A DNA stretch of 64,000 nucleotides from Phoronis australis (taxonomy: Eukaryota; Phoronida; Phoronidae). Positions 45,800-58,209 of the stretch are shown here, piece by piece; within the stretch, counting starts at the first letter, position 1; each line of letters begins with the position of its first letter. The translations under genes and the position numbers were made by a program. The notes beneath the pieces were generated by a model. The model ran no database searches and was not told the DNA's origin. It saw only the letters and a program-made list of their open reading frames with translations. The stretch covers positions 869,820 to 933,819 of the forward strand of contig NMRA01000050.1 in assembly GCA_002633005.1 (NCBI GenBank), in the 5' to 3' direction.

Positions 45800-47140
45800 A
45801 TAGCCAACATATTTAAGGATTATATAGGTTACGTGTACCGAAAACAAGTTTCCATCGAACAATTAACCCCAGACTTTGAGATTTTCACTCCTCCACTCCC
45901 AGTTCAAACAGGTTTTTCTGGGCTACGGCAAATCGACTTTATTTGAACATAGGAACACGAGTTCTCGAAAACGGCTCGCTGGATTTCGGTGAAACTTTCA
46001 AAATTTAGTATTTAGTCATCATTCTCAAAAATGATGTTAGGATTTTCGATATAAAGGCCTATTTTTGCGTAATGTAACAAAGACGAGTACGACTTATGTC
46101 TTTTTACAAAATTACCTTAGTTTACGTTTTGCGAGTTGATTTGTCATAGAAACCAAACGAAAAGACTAATCGAAAATTCCTAAGAGCGTTTTTGAGGTAG
46201 CTGGTGAATTTTTCATTTAAAAAAGTTTCATTAAAATCGACCGACGGGTTATTTTGCCATGAATGTACCTTTCTTACAAATAAAATTTTGACTTAAGAAG
46301 GCTTTTACGTAAAAATAATAATGGTACATTAATACAGAAAGTATTTTCATATTCCGTATTTTTTCTTTTAGAAAATATGTATTTATTTCTAGTTGACAAA
46401 ACTTAGTTTTTTTGATATACGAGTTAGAATAGAGGCCACTAAATATAAGGTTGGAGATAACCTTAACCAAAGCCCTACTAATTCCTGGCTTCGATGAAAG
46501 TAAGGTACGTGATTTAAATATCGGATATGTTTGTCGCGGTATTGTTTTTTAAATTTTTTTCTTACTTTAAGATATTCACGTAATGTTCTCCTCTTGCCCT
46601 AAAATTCCGCGAGAGGTTGAGTCTCTAAAGAATTTATCATACGTTGCGCAGCTGGCCACGGAACCCACTGGATCAGGTAACCTATCATATCAATTAATGG
46701 GACAATGGAAAAAATGGCGGTGTATTTATCAATTAGTTCACAGTTAACTGTTGATATACTCTATTTTATGAATAAATACTAATTCGGCTGAGCAGTTCCA
46801 GCATCACAGGGTGGTCGCCTGCCAGTATCATGCCTGCGGCACGGCATTTCCGGTGTGCCCCGAAGACAACTCATTGGGACCATCTCGGTAAGCTCAAGAG
46901 ACCAAACTCCTGAAACTTTCAGCTCAGAACTGAAAGTCTACATCACCCAGTGATAAAATATACTGAGTTACCAAATGTTATTTCGAAAACAGCTTTCCAC
47001 CTAAACACAAATTGCAGTGTTTTGAACAGTTAATGGCACCCTTTGGCTTTGACGAATGCAGCAATGAATGCCTATTGCTCACGTGATAGGGTTACTCAAT
47101 AGTCAATGTGCTATACCCCAATTGTCGAGACAAATGACGT
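45800..47140. other. No gene recognised
   Basis: AT-rich, probably intergenic between the candidate at 45466 and the ARF gene. Confidence 0.35.
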
Positions 47141-47159
47141 GGCATGTGCAACGAAGTCT

Positions 47160-47198
47160 GTTCCACGTCCGCCATTTTGACGGAGAACTTCGATAGTG
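47160..47198 (+). promoter_or_regulatory. Possible ARF promoter/5' non-coding exon with YY1-like motif
   Basis: CCGCCATTTTG, a YY1-type core often near metazoan start sites, lies at about 47170 and is followed by a donor GTAAGC at 47199. A second CCGCCATTTT occurs near 47363 and another strong donor (GGAG/GTAAGT) at 47715. An acceptor TTTCAG at 48976, 25 bases before the ARF ATG, shows that a 5' non-coding exon must exist upstream. Which of these donors is used is a guess. Confidence 0.35.
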
Positions 47199-48255
47199 GT
47201 AAGCATTATGAATGGTCATATTCATTACACAAAGCAAGATATGGACATTTTAGTCTCAGACTGAAAAACAACATTTGATAGTTCTGCTTCCTTACGTCAA
47301 GCTGTTTATTTTCTGGTTTAGTGTGGTATTTTTCATTTCAAGGGATGAACCGGCTCACTTCCGCCATTTTTGTTCCTCATAATCATTTGGGCGGTTTCTG
47401 TAAAATCAGTTTTGCTCATCATTCGCGACGCTATAGATTTTGTATTTGAATTCTGTTTAAGTGTCGTTTGTATAGTATGTGATATGAATTAAACCCATTA
47501 TGCCTGTTAAAGTCACTCAAACTCGCATTGTGGTTGAGTCATTCACTCCGATCTCAGTTGCACTTCATTGCAGTTGAAATTAAATCATTGACTGCGTTCT
47601 GCTTTCACTGGATTTTGAATTTTGGTAGCAGAGGTACTTCGTCAATCGTTATAGAAAATGTAGCCAACACACCAGCTTTCTCCAAATACGCTGTTGTGCC
47701 CGAGAAGTCAGGAGGTAAGTTTGGAACATTGTTTCTTAGTCACGTTAGCTGTCTTTAGTAGTCATGTTTTGTATCTAACATCGCCTCACAATGTTTGGCT
47801 GGTGGTGCACCACCCTGCTTGCTATATTGTCGCAAATGGAAGGAATTTAGAACTAACCCATGTGTTTTGAAATTAGTGGAATGCATGAATATAGCACCAT
47901 ATAAATCCCGAAGGTGAAAACCTGTGACTAATTTGGTAGTTGTGTGAGAGTTGGATGCTGAAACTGTTAGTAATGAATTACCATCTTCGTGGAACTTCTG
48001 TGGGGAGTTGTTACTGAATATTGACGAAATGAATTTCAGCATTGCGGAAATGTCGTATCTGGTTGACATTAAGTGGCATATGTGTCAGACGTGTTGTAGT
48101 TAATATTCTAATTCATTGGGCGACAATTGTCACTTTTGCTGGCTCCTCATTTTGAGAACCAGGCAGTCACTGAAAAAGTTCAGGCGTTGAACCCCAAGGT
48201 CAGGGACCATCAACTGTGATGATTGCCCAGTGGTCTGCAGTGTTATGAACCCCAT

Positions 48256-48426
48256 TGGGCAATGACCATCGCCTCTGTTGGCCCGAACCAGAGGCATTTA
48301 TAACAACGTGACTGATGGTTTAGTCGGTGCGAGGCATAATTGGCCGAAAAGCTTCCGGCGTACAGAGCGCCTATAGGAGCTGCATCACCTCTGGTTCGGG
48401 CCAACAGGGGCGATGGTGATTGCCTA
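48256..48426. mobile_element. 171-bp MITE with 9-bp target duplication (MULE-like)
   Basis: The ends TGGGCAATGACCATCGCC and (reverse complement of the right end) TAGGCAATCACCATCGCC extend to about 39 bp of inverted repeat through TGTTGGCCCGAACCAGAGG. GAACCCCAT flanks both sides (48247-48255 and 48427-48435). A 9-bp duplication fits Mutator-like elements. The core shares words with 5609-5655. Confidence 0.88.
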
Positions 48427-48983
48427 GAACCCCATGTGCTGTTAAGTGGCTGTTGTTAAAGTTATGGAGGAGCCTAGTTTTGTGTTGGCAGGTTGGGCCT
48501 AAATCAGTGCCTTCAATTTTAAACTAATCGCTTTCAACCACTTGATGCAGTTGGACAAAGTGGGACTTACTTCTGTTACAGGAATACCATGAGGGATGTG
48601 ATTGTGATTGTGAATACTGATACAACTGTATTTGAATGCACTCTTAAGTGTGATTGTTGCTGAATGACTCACTAGAAATGGAGGTTGTGGACCAGGCTGT
48701 TTTGTTTAAAATAACTCTGCACTGCAATGGTGAAATTCATTTCTAAAACCATTTACAGCACCAACAAAAATTTCAAATATCCGTCACCTCAATAGTTATG
48801 AAGGTCATTGTTGGATTAGGAGCAGCACCCTTTTGTAGGCAACCTATGATATGTTAGTTATAATGTTTCAAATATTTATTGGCACATCCTAGATTGTGTC
48901 GGGATGTTCATGGCTGACTGTCAAAACATTTGCCTTAAATGTCCTTCAATATGTTTTAATTTGTTTTAATTTTCAGTTTTTGA

Positions 48984-49193
<210 letters not shown>

Positions 49194-50306
49194 TAGAATT
49201 GATTAGTCGGTACACAGCAGGTACAGATAGACCATGCTCTCCCCAGTGATGTGAATCATGCCTTGTGTTTGTTGAGTCTTCCTTCAGTTTCTTGGTTATG
49301 TTTTTGGAATTGTCAGTACACTAGTATCCATTGTTGTCTCAAACAATGGAAGGGCATGGTATTTTATCCATGGGATGTGCTCACAGTAACACTACCTGAA
49401 ATTCTTTTTTAGTTAATTATTTAAAATTTCTGCCAAGCTCTATTTAACCTTTGACATCTGTTATTGTCAATATCAGTTTGCTTCACTGAGTCAATCACAT
49501 GATGGAAAAATTCCAACTGGTTGGTAACCATAACCGTACATCCGCTAGGGTGGACTACTTTAAGTTCTCAAAATATATTAGGACAAATTTTGTCAACTCC
49601 ATTGGCATGTCTAATGTAGATGGACTCCTCGCCACTATTATTTGGAATGTAAGTTGCCGCGATTTTGACGAAGTGCGCGAACCAACACCTGTCGAGTTTT
49701 GTCGACATTTAGTCGGAATTAAAGCTACTCCTAAGCAAATGAATATTTAGTGGCAGTTTTGTTCATTTTGAAAACTGCTGTGCTTGTCTCAAAATTGCAT
49801 CTTAATATGTGGACGATTTTTTTACCAGTGTCGCACTTGAACAAAAATCGAGGAAAATAAAAATTAAATAGAAATAGTTATAAAATGTGCCATTACTCTA
49901 CAAAAGCGTAACACACTAGTGACTTGTTTGTGTTTTATTCTAACTGGATAATAAGGATTGGTTTTATACTCTATTGTTATTTTATTTTTGCCTATTCAGT
50001 GTCAACCAGTTGTTTTTATTCATCAGAATTTTGCAAAATGTTGAGTGTTCTCCATAACGTGTTACGAGAGGTCACTGCATGGTTGTAAACACGGCGTGTT
50101 TGAGTGTGAAGAACACTGAAGTCATTAAACAATTTTCTGTCTTCGTGCATTTAAGGGAGAAAGAAACCATTTTTTATGTTCAATGAAATCACACATGTTT
50201 AGATGCCTTGGAGACATTATCCTTCTCCAGGTATATCGTTACTATGCATGAAATGGTGGAAAATGGTGTAAACAGCCTAGCAAAAGGTAAAATAACTAAA
50301 GTTTGA

Positions 50307-50438
<132 letters not shown>

Positions 50439-50453
50439 TAATAGGGCTGTGAT

Positions 50454-50454
50454 N
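50454..50454. other. Single-N contig join
   Basis: Sequence before the N (49733-50453) is repeated after it (50455-50809), so this is a scaffold join between overlapping contigs or alleles. Confidence 0.9.
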
Positions 50455-50809
<355 letters not shown>

Positions 50810-51244
50810 GTTTAGTTGTTTGTAAGACTTTTCTTCTTGTAGTGATCATCATGTACTCACTTGCACATACAAGAAGTCTATATTCTGCAAAAAAATTGAC
50901 CGAACACACCTTGTTTGCGCCAGTTGGTACCTGGCGTAGGCCTATACAGCTGATGTTATTTTGGACGCGTTAGGCGAGACATGCAGAATTGACAGGCAAA
51001 GTTTTACTAAGTTTCTTGAAATGATGGCCACTTTCTTATAGTGGGCGACTAGCAGGAGCTCCGTCTATGGGCTAGACATGTAATAACAGCCAAAGGTCAT
51101 GTGACCAAATAGGTTTAGATGATGAATCTTGTTGTCGAATATTGTTGTCTTAATGAAAAGTGGTGAAGAGTACTGCAAGCTGCCATTACAATTGCGTAAT
51201 TAACTAAAACATTACCTATACTGATAAAGGTCTTCAAACAGGGA

Positions 51245-51245
51245 A

Positions 51246-51290
<45 letters not shown>

Positions 51291-51294
51291 GCTG
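51245..51294. repeat. (GGCT)n microsatellite
   Basis: About eleven tandem GGCT units with one GGCC variant near the end, in ARF intron 2. Confidence 0.95.
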
Positions 51295-52316
51295 AGCAAG
51301 GGTGTCTTCCTCTATTCCTCAAACTGCTCAAAGGATCATTATGAAAATTAGTAGATGTGTTCCTGCTGGGACCAAAACTGACAATGTTTTTGACTGGGTT
51401 CAAGTTGTATGTCGCCCTGTTGTAGCATTTTGCATGTACACCTGTATCTCCTGAACGTCTTGTGGTATCTTTGTGAAATTTTACAAGTGAATGTCTTATG
51501 AATGCTACACAACTTTTCAAGTCCTTAAATCACTCCTGGAAATATTTCAACTTGCGACCATTTTTTTTACCTGAGGATTCCTTATGGACTTGAGTTGTAT
51601 TATTACGTCATGAAGGTTTCCGTTGTTCGTTTACTATTTTACATTCACTTGCTTGGGAACCCTGCTGTGTGTTAACGAATTTTTCCTGAAAGTTGATTTT
51701 TGTTTGGTGTGGCATAGTTTCATGGGATGGCTCAGTGTTAATTTTGTTCGTAGTCCAATACTTGCAGAATGACATGCTTGACTTTCTATAACTACATATT
51801 ATAAAGAAAAATACTGAACATTTCATTCAATTTTATTCTGCGATTAATGTTATTTGCGTATCGGCCTTTCCATTTTGTGAAGTTAGTTTGAAAAGAACTG
51901 GCAAATGAAAAACTAAAACAGAATTTTGGAGACGGATATTGTTGGGAAGTGGGTTGTATCTAGATTGTAATCCATCTCCTCTACTTTAGAACAGAGAATT
52001 TAGGCACCTACAATTATGGCTGTGGGTCAGATATTACAATGAGGTTCTGAGATTTGGTGGGCCCACTGGGCCGTTGTGCGTTGGGAGAAATTGAACATGC
52101 TGACCACAAAGCATTTAAGTGGTTTTTAATGTCACTTTTTAGGTGAATGGAGTTTTGAATTTTTTTTTGTTTCTGAGTTCCACAACCGGTTGGTCCTCTG
52201 TGTCGTGTTGAATTTCAATTGATTTGATGCTCTTGTAGTTGTTCTCTTACATGCCACCTGTAATTTGCTAGTGGTCATTGTGAACAGTGAAACATTTGTG
52301 AGACGTTGTGCTTCAG

Positions 52317-52441
52317 GTTTAATCTTTGTGGTAGACAGCAATGACAGAGAGCGCATGGGTGAAGCAAAAGAAGAGTTGATGCGCATGTTGGCCGAGGACG
52401 AACTAAGAAATGCTGCTTTGCTGGTGTTTGCCAATAAACAG
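52317..52441 (+). CDS. Arf1: ARF GTPase, coding exon 3
   Basis: After acceptor GCTTCAG the frame reads [20 protein letters not shown], then [20 protein letters not shown] and Q, with donor GTGAGT at 52442 in phase 0. [13 protein letters not shown] is a class I ARF signature. The exon ends inside the guanine-specificity NKxD motif: N125, K126, then Gln127 and the Asp would open the next exon. The three exons total 127 codons of an expected ~180. Confidence 0.93.
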
Positions 52442-52624
52442 GTGAGTGTGCTTTACACTGACCAGTGAAACTTACTCGACCAGTCTTGCCTTGGTTATCA
52501 ACATCGTGTGGTTAGACATTCTAAGCTGATGCCATATTTTGGGTCAGACACATGTAGTCTCTTGCTGCCTATCACATTTAATTTTTCATCAAAAAATTAA
52601 GCAGTCCATTGGCAGGGTCTGGCA

Positions 52625-53008
52625 CATGCCAGGGCTGTCTACTGTTGCACATTTATCCATATTCTACCTACTTTTAGTATTTAGAAACCACTTCGTATGG
52701 GTTTTCAAGTGCAGGGCTGCCAACTGTTACACATTTATGCATATTCTACCTACTTTTGGGATTTGAAATCTCTACGTATGGGTTTTCAAGTGCAGAGCTG
52801 CCAACTGTTAAGGATTTATCCGTATTCTACCTACTTTAAGGATTTAAAAACCACTTTGTGTGGGTTTTCAAGTGCAGGGTCGCCAACTGTTACGAATTTA
52901 TTTGTATTCTACCAACTCTTAGGATTTAAAAATCACTGCATATGGGTTTTCAAGTGTAGGGCTGCCAACTCATACAGATTTAAACGTATTCTATGTACTT
53001 TAGGGCCT
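52625..53008. repeat. 81-82-bp tandem repeat in ARF intron 3
   Basis: GGGTTTTCAAGTGCAGGGCTGCC recurs, in variants, at 52699, 52780, 52862 and 52944, with a partial first unit before 52699. Each unit continues CAACTGTTA, ATTCTACCTACTTT and GGATTTAAAA. Long frames across it come from the repeat and are not genes. Single relatives occur near 54958 and 57095. Confidence 0.9.
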
Positions 53009-53429
53009 AAAAAGTAACTATGTACCATTTTCAAATGGTACGAGTCTTTAGCAAACTCACAAAGGTGTGAGGCGACTCCGAGCATTCGTTCTAAACGTTC
53101 GTATGCATGTAGATGCATTACTCCCTCAGGATCAAAACTGTATTTTGTCTTTATTTTCCCTTGCACCGTTCTATCATATGTACCACTCGTTGATTCAATA
53201 TTTTGGCGACTCAGTGATGCAATTTGAGTGACAACCCTGTAACCTTTGACCTCATATAAGTAGTAAACAAATTTCCACATGGTTGTGCGGTTCCAAGATG
53301 GTTCTGTTCCATCTTTTTTCTCACTACATGGTATGTATTTCATATTTAAAGTTCATTGAGAATGAAGAGGAGGTATTTTTATGAGAAATGAAAAATAGCT
53401 AATTTTTATGACTAAGGTTTGAGATATCC

Positions 53430-53700
53430 TATAATCCTCAGTGTTTCAAAACGCCTAGCTAGTCTTTGAGTGGCAGATGGACAAAGATCAAGGCAGGAAG
53501 TACTGGAAAATGATGGAAATAGTCGAGAATGCAAGATCGGACCAATAATATAATATGTATCCTCAGTACCAGTGTAGAATGCAATCAGCATATGAAATTG
53601 CCCTTTTATGATTGGTCAATTGCAGTTTGTGAAGGACTAGTCATTGAAAAATGCACTTACTTGGTTTTGCATACTGGGATATCGTAGGCTTTGGAAATTA
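53430..53700. repeat. Diverged direct repeat of 55050-55270
   Basis: Shared words in order include GTTTCRAARYGCC, GGAAAGTGA/GGAAAATGA, GAATG, ATCCTSAGTACCA, CCTTTTATGATT and CATTGAAAAATGC, ending at GCTTTGGAAAT. The two copies lie about 1.6 kb apart, 0.9 kb of which is the inserted element. Confidence 0.7.
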
Positions 53701-53703
53701 ATA

Positions 53704-54608
53704 AAGGCAAAGGCAACCTTTTTTCATGTCTTTTAGCAAAAATAAGGTTCGTTGGTTATCCCAGACATATTTTCCCTTTAATTACAGCTTTTCGTAATTT
53801 GATTAATTATTCGTTCTCTACTCCGGAAGTGACGTTTTGGGAGGCAAGAATTTCCTGCCTATTTCTTTTGTTATAGTCTTGACTGTGAGAGCTGCCCAGT
53901 CACTCATTGTTCTATCTCGTGGTTTTGATAAGTTCGGCCATCATGTGCTTTTGTTTACAAGTCAGTCAACATGCCACACTGTTGCTGCGAACCGGGATGT
54001 ACTCATTATCGTCCCATGAACAGAGGGACAACTGTCCCACTTGCCCAAGTCACCGCGACACACTCCCACTGATAGTGATTTGAGCACACAAACTGCTTAC
54101 ACCCTGCTGTGTGACACCCTCGCCACACACCTGGCACCTTCTAAATAGCTCCAATACTTTAGACATGTCCAGAATAAACTTATCAAAGTTTGGCTTGCAC
54201 CGATCTGTTCATTGAACGACGAACTGGGTGTCAAACGGGCCTCTATTCACTCCCACTACTCAATATTGCAGCAGGGCTGCTCACAGGCTTTGGGTCATAA
54301 TGAGTACATCCCAGTAGCCAGCAACAGTGTGGCATGTTGACTGACTTGTAAACAAAAGCAAACGACGACTGAACTTATTTTTTGACAATCGAGGTAGATC
54401 TATGACTGACTCGTCAACGCTCATATAGTCAGACTACGGGAAAAGAAATTGGTGCGAAATCCTTGCCTCCTAAAACGTCACTTCCGGAGTAGAAAACGAA
54501 TAATTAATCAAATTGCAAAAAGCTGTAATTAAGTGGAAAATATGTCTGGGATAATTAACGAACCTTATTTTTGCTAAAAATGACAGGAAAATAGCTTGCC
54601 TTTGCCTT
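53704..54608. mobile_element. 905-bp long-TIR element with TA target duplication
   Basis: Arms of about 300 bp, 53704-54017 and 54292-54608, are reverse complements with scattered differences. They begin AAGGCAAAGGCAACC and share CCCAGACATATTTTCC, TCCGGAAGTGACGTTTT and CAAGTCAGTCAACATGCC. TA flanks each side (53702-53703, 54609-54610). No transposase is encoded. The related sequence at 55250-55280 lacks the element. TA duplication fits Tc1/mariner-type mobilisation. Confidence 0.88.
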
Positions 54609-55333
54609 TAAGATGTTTACAGTTAAATTTTGAAAACAGTAATGGAGCTGACCTATGGAATTGTCCACGTTTAATCACACTGTCTTCAACACTAAGAACC
54701 CTGATGGCTACAACATTGTTATGGATCAGGAATTACTAGGAATCAGGATTTGTGGGGCCGTGGTAGTGTGGGAAGAAGTAACCATGTTGACGGCAAAAAC
54801 CTAAAGACATCGATTTGGCGAGATGAGCTATTACGGAATGTTGCTTTTTTAGTTCAACACAATTTGTTTTGGTGTGTAAAGATCCATCTTGCAATTGAAA
54901 TTTAAACTTTTTGAAAATGTTTTCACCTGCAAAATACAAAGGTTACATGTTATGTTCTGAATGGGTTGGCAGCCCCGCGAATGTTACAGATTTTAAGCAT
55001 TTATTTCTCTTCAAAAATCAGATGAGAGTTACAAAGGACTTTTAATTTGTCCGTGTTTCGAAGTGCCATATCGACGAAGATCGAGGCAGAAAGTACGGGA
55101 AAGTGACGGAAATATTTGAGAATGAATATGGAGACTTATCCTGAGTACCAATTTGAATACAAAATTTCCCTTTTATGATTTGTGAATTGCAGTTACTTTA
55201 TGGAGGATTGAACATTGAAAAATGCGCTTACTTGATTTTGCATTGAGGGATATCATATGCTTTGGAAATCGTGTTAAGATATCAAAAGCAAAATTCCGGA
55301 GATGAGTGGATAACATTTAGAAAGCAGGTTAGG

Positions 55334-55634
55334 AATTTGGTATCACATTTCATACTGCTGACTTCACAGATTTGGTATCACATTTCATACCTCTGACTTC
55401 ACAGATTTGGTATCACATTTCATCCCGCTGACTTCACAGGTTTTGTATCACATTTCATACCGCTGACTTCACAGATTTGGTATCACATTTCATACTGCTG
55501 ACTTCACAGATTTAGTATCACAACAGATTTGGTATCACATTTCATCCCGCTGACTTCACAGGTTTTGTATCACATTTCATGCCGCTGACTTCACAGATTT
55601 GGTATCACATTTCATACCGCTGACTTCACAGATT
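55334..55634. repeat. 35-bp tandem repeat
   Basis: About eight full units of GATTTGGTATCACATTTCAT plus ACCGCTGACTTCACA, with one shortened unit near 55510-55525. Single-base variants (TTTGG/TTTTG, ATACC/ATCCC/ATGCC) recur in more than one unit. Confidence 0.95.
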
Positions 55635-55784
55635 CCTGACGTCTACAACACTGACATGGATCAGGATTAACTTAGATATCTGGAATTGTGGTACTGTTAT
55701 TGTGTGGGAATAAATCAACCATGCTGACAGCAAAAGTCTATTAAAAACATTGATGAGATGAGTTGAGCTTTCATGTAATATTGC

Positions 55785-55954
55785 TTTTTATGCGCCCACA
55801 TATTTATATGTGGACGCATTATGCCGTCATCTCTGTCCGTCCGGCGTCTGGCGTCCGGCGTCCGCTGCTCTATCTCCAAAACCCTTTGACATACGTTCAT
55901 GAAATTTGTCGCATATGTTCCATTCATGAATGGGACGGCATGTGCGAACTTTCG
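55785..55954. mobile_element. Dispersed-element end (GCGCCCACATAT type), cut by gap
   Basis: TGCGCCCACATATTTATATG and GTGGACGCA form a terminal hairpin, followed by GTCCGTCCGGCGTCTGGCG-type GC-rich repeats. This resembles abundant interspersed repeats in marine invertebrate genomes. It runs into the N-gap at 55955. Confidence 0.55.
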
Positions 55955-56688
55955 NNNNNNNNNNNNNNNNNNNNNNNNNNNNNNNNNNNNNNNNNNNNNN
56001 NNNNNNNNNNNNNNNNNNNNNNNNNNNNNNNNNNNNNNNNNNNNNNNNNNNNNNNNNNNNNNNNNNNNNNNNNNNNNNNNNNNNNNNNNNNNNNNNNNNN
56101 NNNNNNNNNNNNNNNNNNNNNNNNNNNNNNNNNNNNNNNNNNNNNNNNNNNNNNNNNNNNNNNNNNNNNNNNNNNNNNNNNNNNNNNNNNNNNNNNNNNN
56201 NNNNNNNNNNNNNNNNNNNNNNNNNNNNNNNNNNNNNNNNNNNNNNNNNNNNNNNNNNNNNNNNNNNNNNNNNNNNNNNNNNNNNNNNNNNNNNNNNNNN
56301 NNNNNNNNNNNNNNNNNNNNNNNNNNNNNNNNNNNNNNNNNNNNNNNNNNNNNNNNNNNNNNNNNNNNNNNNNNNNNNNNNNNNNNNNNNNNNNNNNNNN
56401 NNNNNNNNNNNNNNNNNNNNNNNNNNNNNNNNNNNNNNNNNNNNNNNNNNNNNNNNNNNNNNNNNNNNNNNNNNNNNNNNNNNNNNNNNNNNNNNNNNNN
56501 NNNNNNNNNNNNNNNNNNNNNNNNNNNNNNNNNNNNNNNNNNNNNNNNNNNNNNNNNNNNNNNNNNNNNNNNNNNNNNNNNNNNNNNNNNNNNNNNNNNN
56601 NNNNNNNNNNNNNNNNNNNNNNNNNNNNNNNNNNNNNNNNNNNNNNNNNNNNNNNNNNNNNNNNNNNNNNNNNNNNNNNNNNNNNNNN
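55955..56688. other. Assembly gap (734 N)
   Basis: Unresolved bases. The missing last exon of ARF could lie here or beyond the window. Confidence 0.99.
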
Positions 56689-56689
56689 A

Positions 56690-58060
56690 GTAGAAATTTG
56701 TTTCTGGCATTCTAATGCTGTGCTAATCTCGTATGTTGGTAAATTTGTTTTTAATTCTATGTTTCTGTGGTGCTTTAAGCAACTGGTGTATAGGATGTGC
56801 TTGTATTATGAAGATTACTCACATTTTGCCCCTAGCCTATTGAGGAGACAATGACCATGCCTTTCCATTTTGCAAAGTATGCCCTCTACTGGCCACTTCA
56901 TGGTGCCAATAAACAACCCTAGAAGGATACCGTATGCGGTGCAGTTGTGGGCGCATTTCAACGCTCTGCGTTGCTCTTGTTTAGTTAAGGACCAGTTGAA
57001 AATGCTGTGTTTCGATCCATCTTGCGATTGAAATTTAAACTTCCTGAAACAAGTTTCCACTTCCAAAATACAGATTTTTAACATGAAGGTTACATATGTC
57101 TATGGGTTGGCTGCCCTGCCATGCATTGATAATGACGTGGTTCAGATTTACATAGCTTTTCATTGGTTTTCCGTATAATAAAGGAAATGAATGAATTTTG
57201 CAATACATAAGTAAAAGTTAACTGAATAATGAATATGGTGCACAAAAAGCAATGAGAGACAACACGGTTTCCTCTCCATAAAGGCTAGGAACCCATTGTG
57301 ACTCGCCGTTTTAACTACTTAAGTGAACTCTGCTTGCACCAGGCTGTCATCGTGAATTCAGTCTTGTTCATTTTTGTTATTGCACAGTAAAACTTGCACT
57401 AACGAGTTGTGCCTCAGTCAAATTCCACTGAAATCAGACGTTTTGTTCTTCTAGTTTGTACACGGCCAATCAGATAAGTCAGATTTTGCATTTCTCTTAT
57501 GAAAATTCTCTGTACTTTTACAAGGATTTTGATCAGAAAAATAATAGCACACGGCACTTAGCTTAACGCCATGTCACATTTGGTGACTTGGCAAAAATCC
57601 CGTGGTGTAGAAATCGTGCTGTGCCCCATTCTCAAGATGTTACGCCTACTTCTCCAGTTCCTCCCTGTAAGCTTACATTCGTTCTCAGTTCCTCCTGCCA
57701 GCAAACGAACATAAATGCAAATGATGGCATACACTGGTGGCGTATATTTCACTGATATTGTCCAATTTTGGCAGAGCAACTCGCATCCGTTTGTTTGCTT
57801 CCATTTTGTTATTGCATGTGTTTGATGTGTGCTAACAGCTGTAGTGGCAAAAGGTAATTAATCTAGGAAAATTGTATTTTATGTTGGAAAGTCAACACGA
57901 ACTTTGAAACAAATTTAGGCGAAATTGTGCGGTTGATTTTTCTCAGATAGCCAAACACAATCGGAGGTCGCATTGGCAGGTCGCCAACCTGAACTTATCC
58001 AAGCTTCGCAGGAAATAGAGTAGAAACTAAGCCCAATTACAGCACACGTCACGAATTTTT
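56690..58060. other. No gene recognised
   Basis: No exon similar to the ARF C-terminus was found here. A stretch near 57000-57110 resembles 54840-54960 (words CAATTGAAATTTAAACTT and GGGTTGGC), another diverged direct repeat. Confidence 0.4.
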
Positions 58061-58061
58061 G

Positions 58062-58204
58062 TCAGACCGGTCGGAAATTGGTCGTCTAGCCGACCAGCAG
58101 CCAACCAACAACGGTCGGCTAGTAGCCGACTGCTGAGTCGCCTCTGTGGTCGGCACTTGGGTCAGCTAAGTGGTCGCCTAGCGTAGACGACCAATTCGGT
58201 TAAA
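58062..58204. mobile_element. MITE-like inverted repeat rich in GGTCG/CGACC
   Basis: AATTGGTCGTCTA near 58077 is mirrored by TAGACGACCAATT near 58184, and the interior is a series of CCGACC, GGTCGGC and GTCGCC words in both orientations. Confidence 0.6.
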
Positions 58205-58209
58205 GCGTG

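Noticed and set aside
49499-49750. 83-codon frame in ARF intron 1
   Set aside because: No recognisable family and it ends in the region duplicated at the contig join; no independent support.
52539-53017. Long plus-strand frames (e.g. with repeated MGFQVQ-CQLL phrases)
   Set aside because: They are the translation of the 81-82-bp tandem repeat in ARF intron 3.
55715-56854. Very long open frames across the N-run
   Set aside because: They are artefacts of reading through N bases; only the flanking codons are real.
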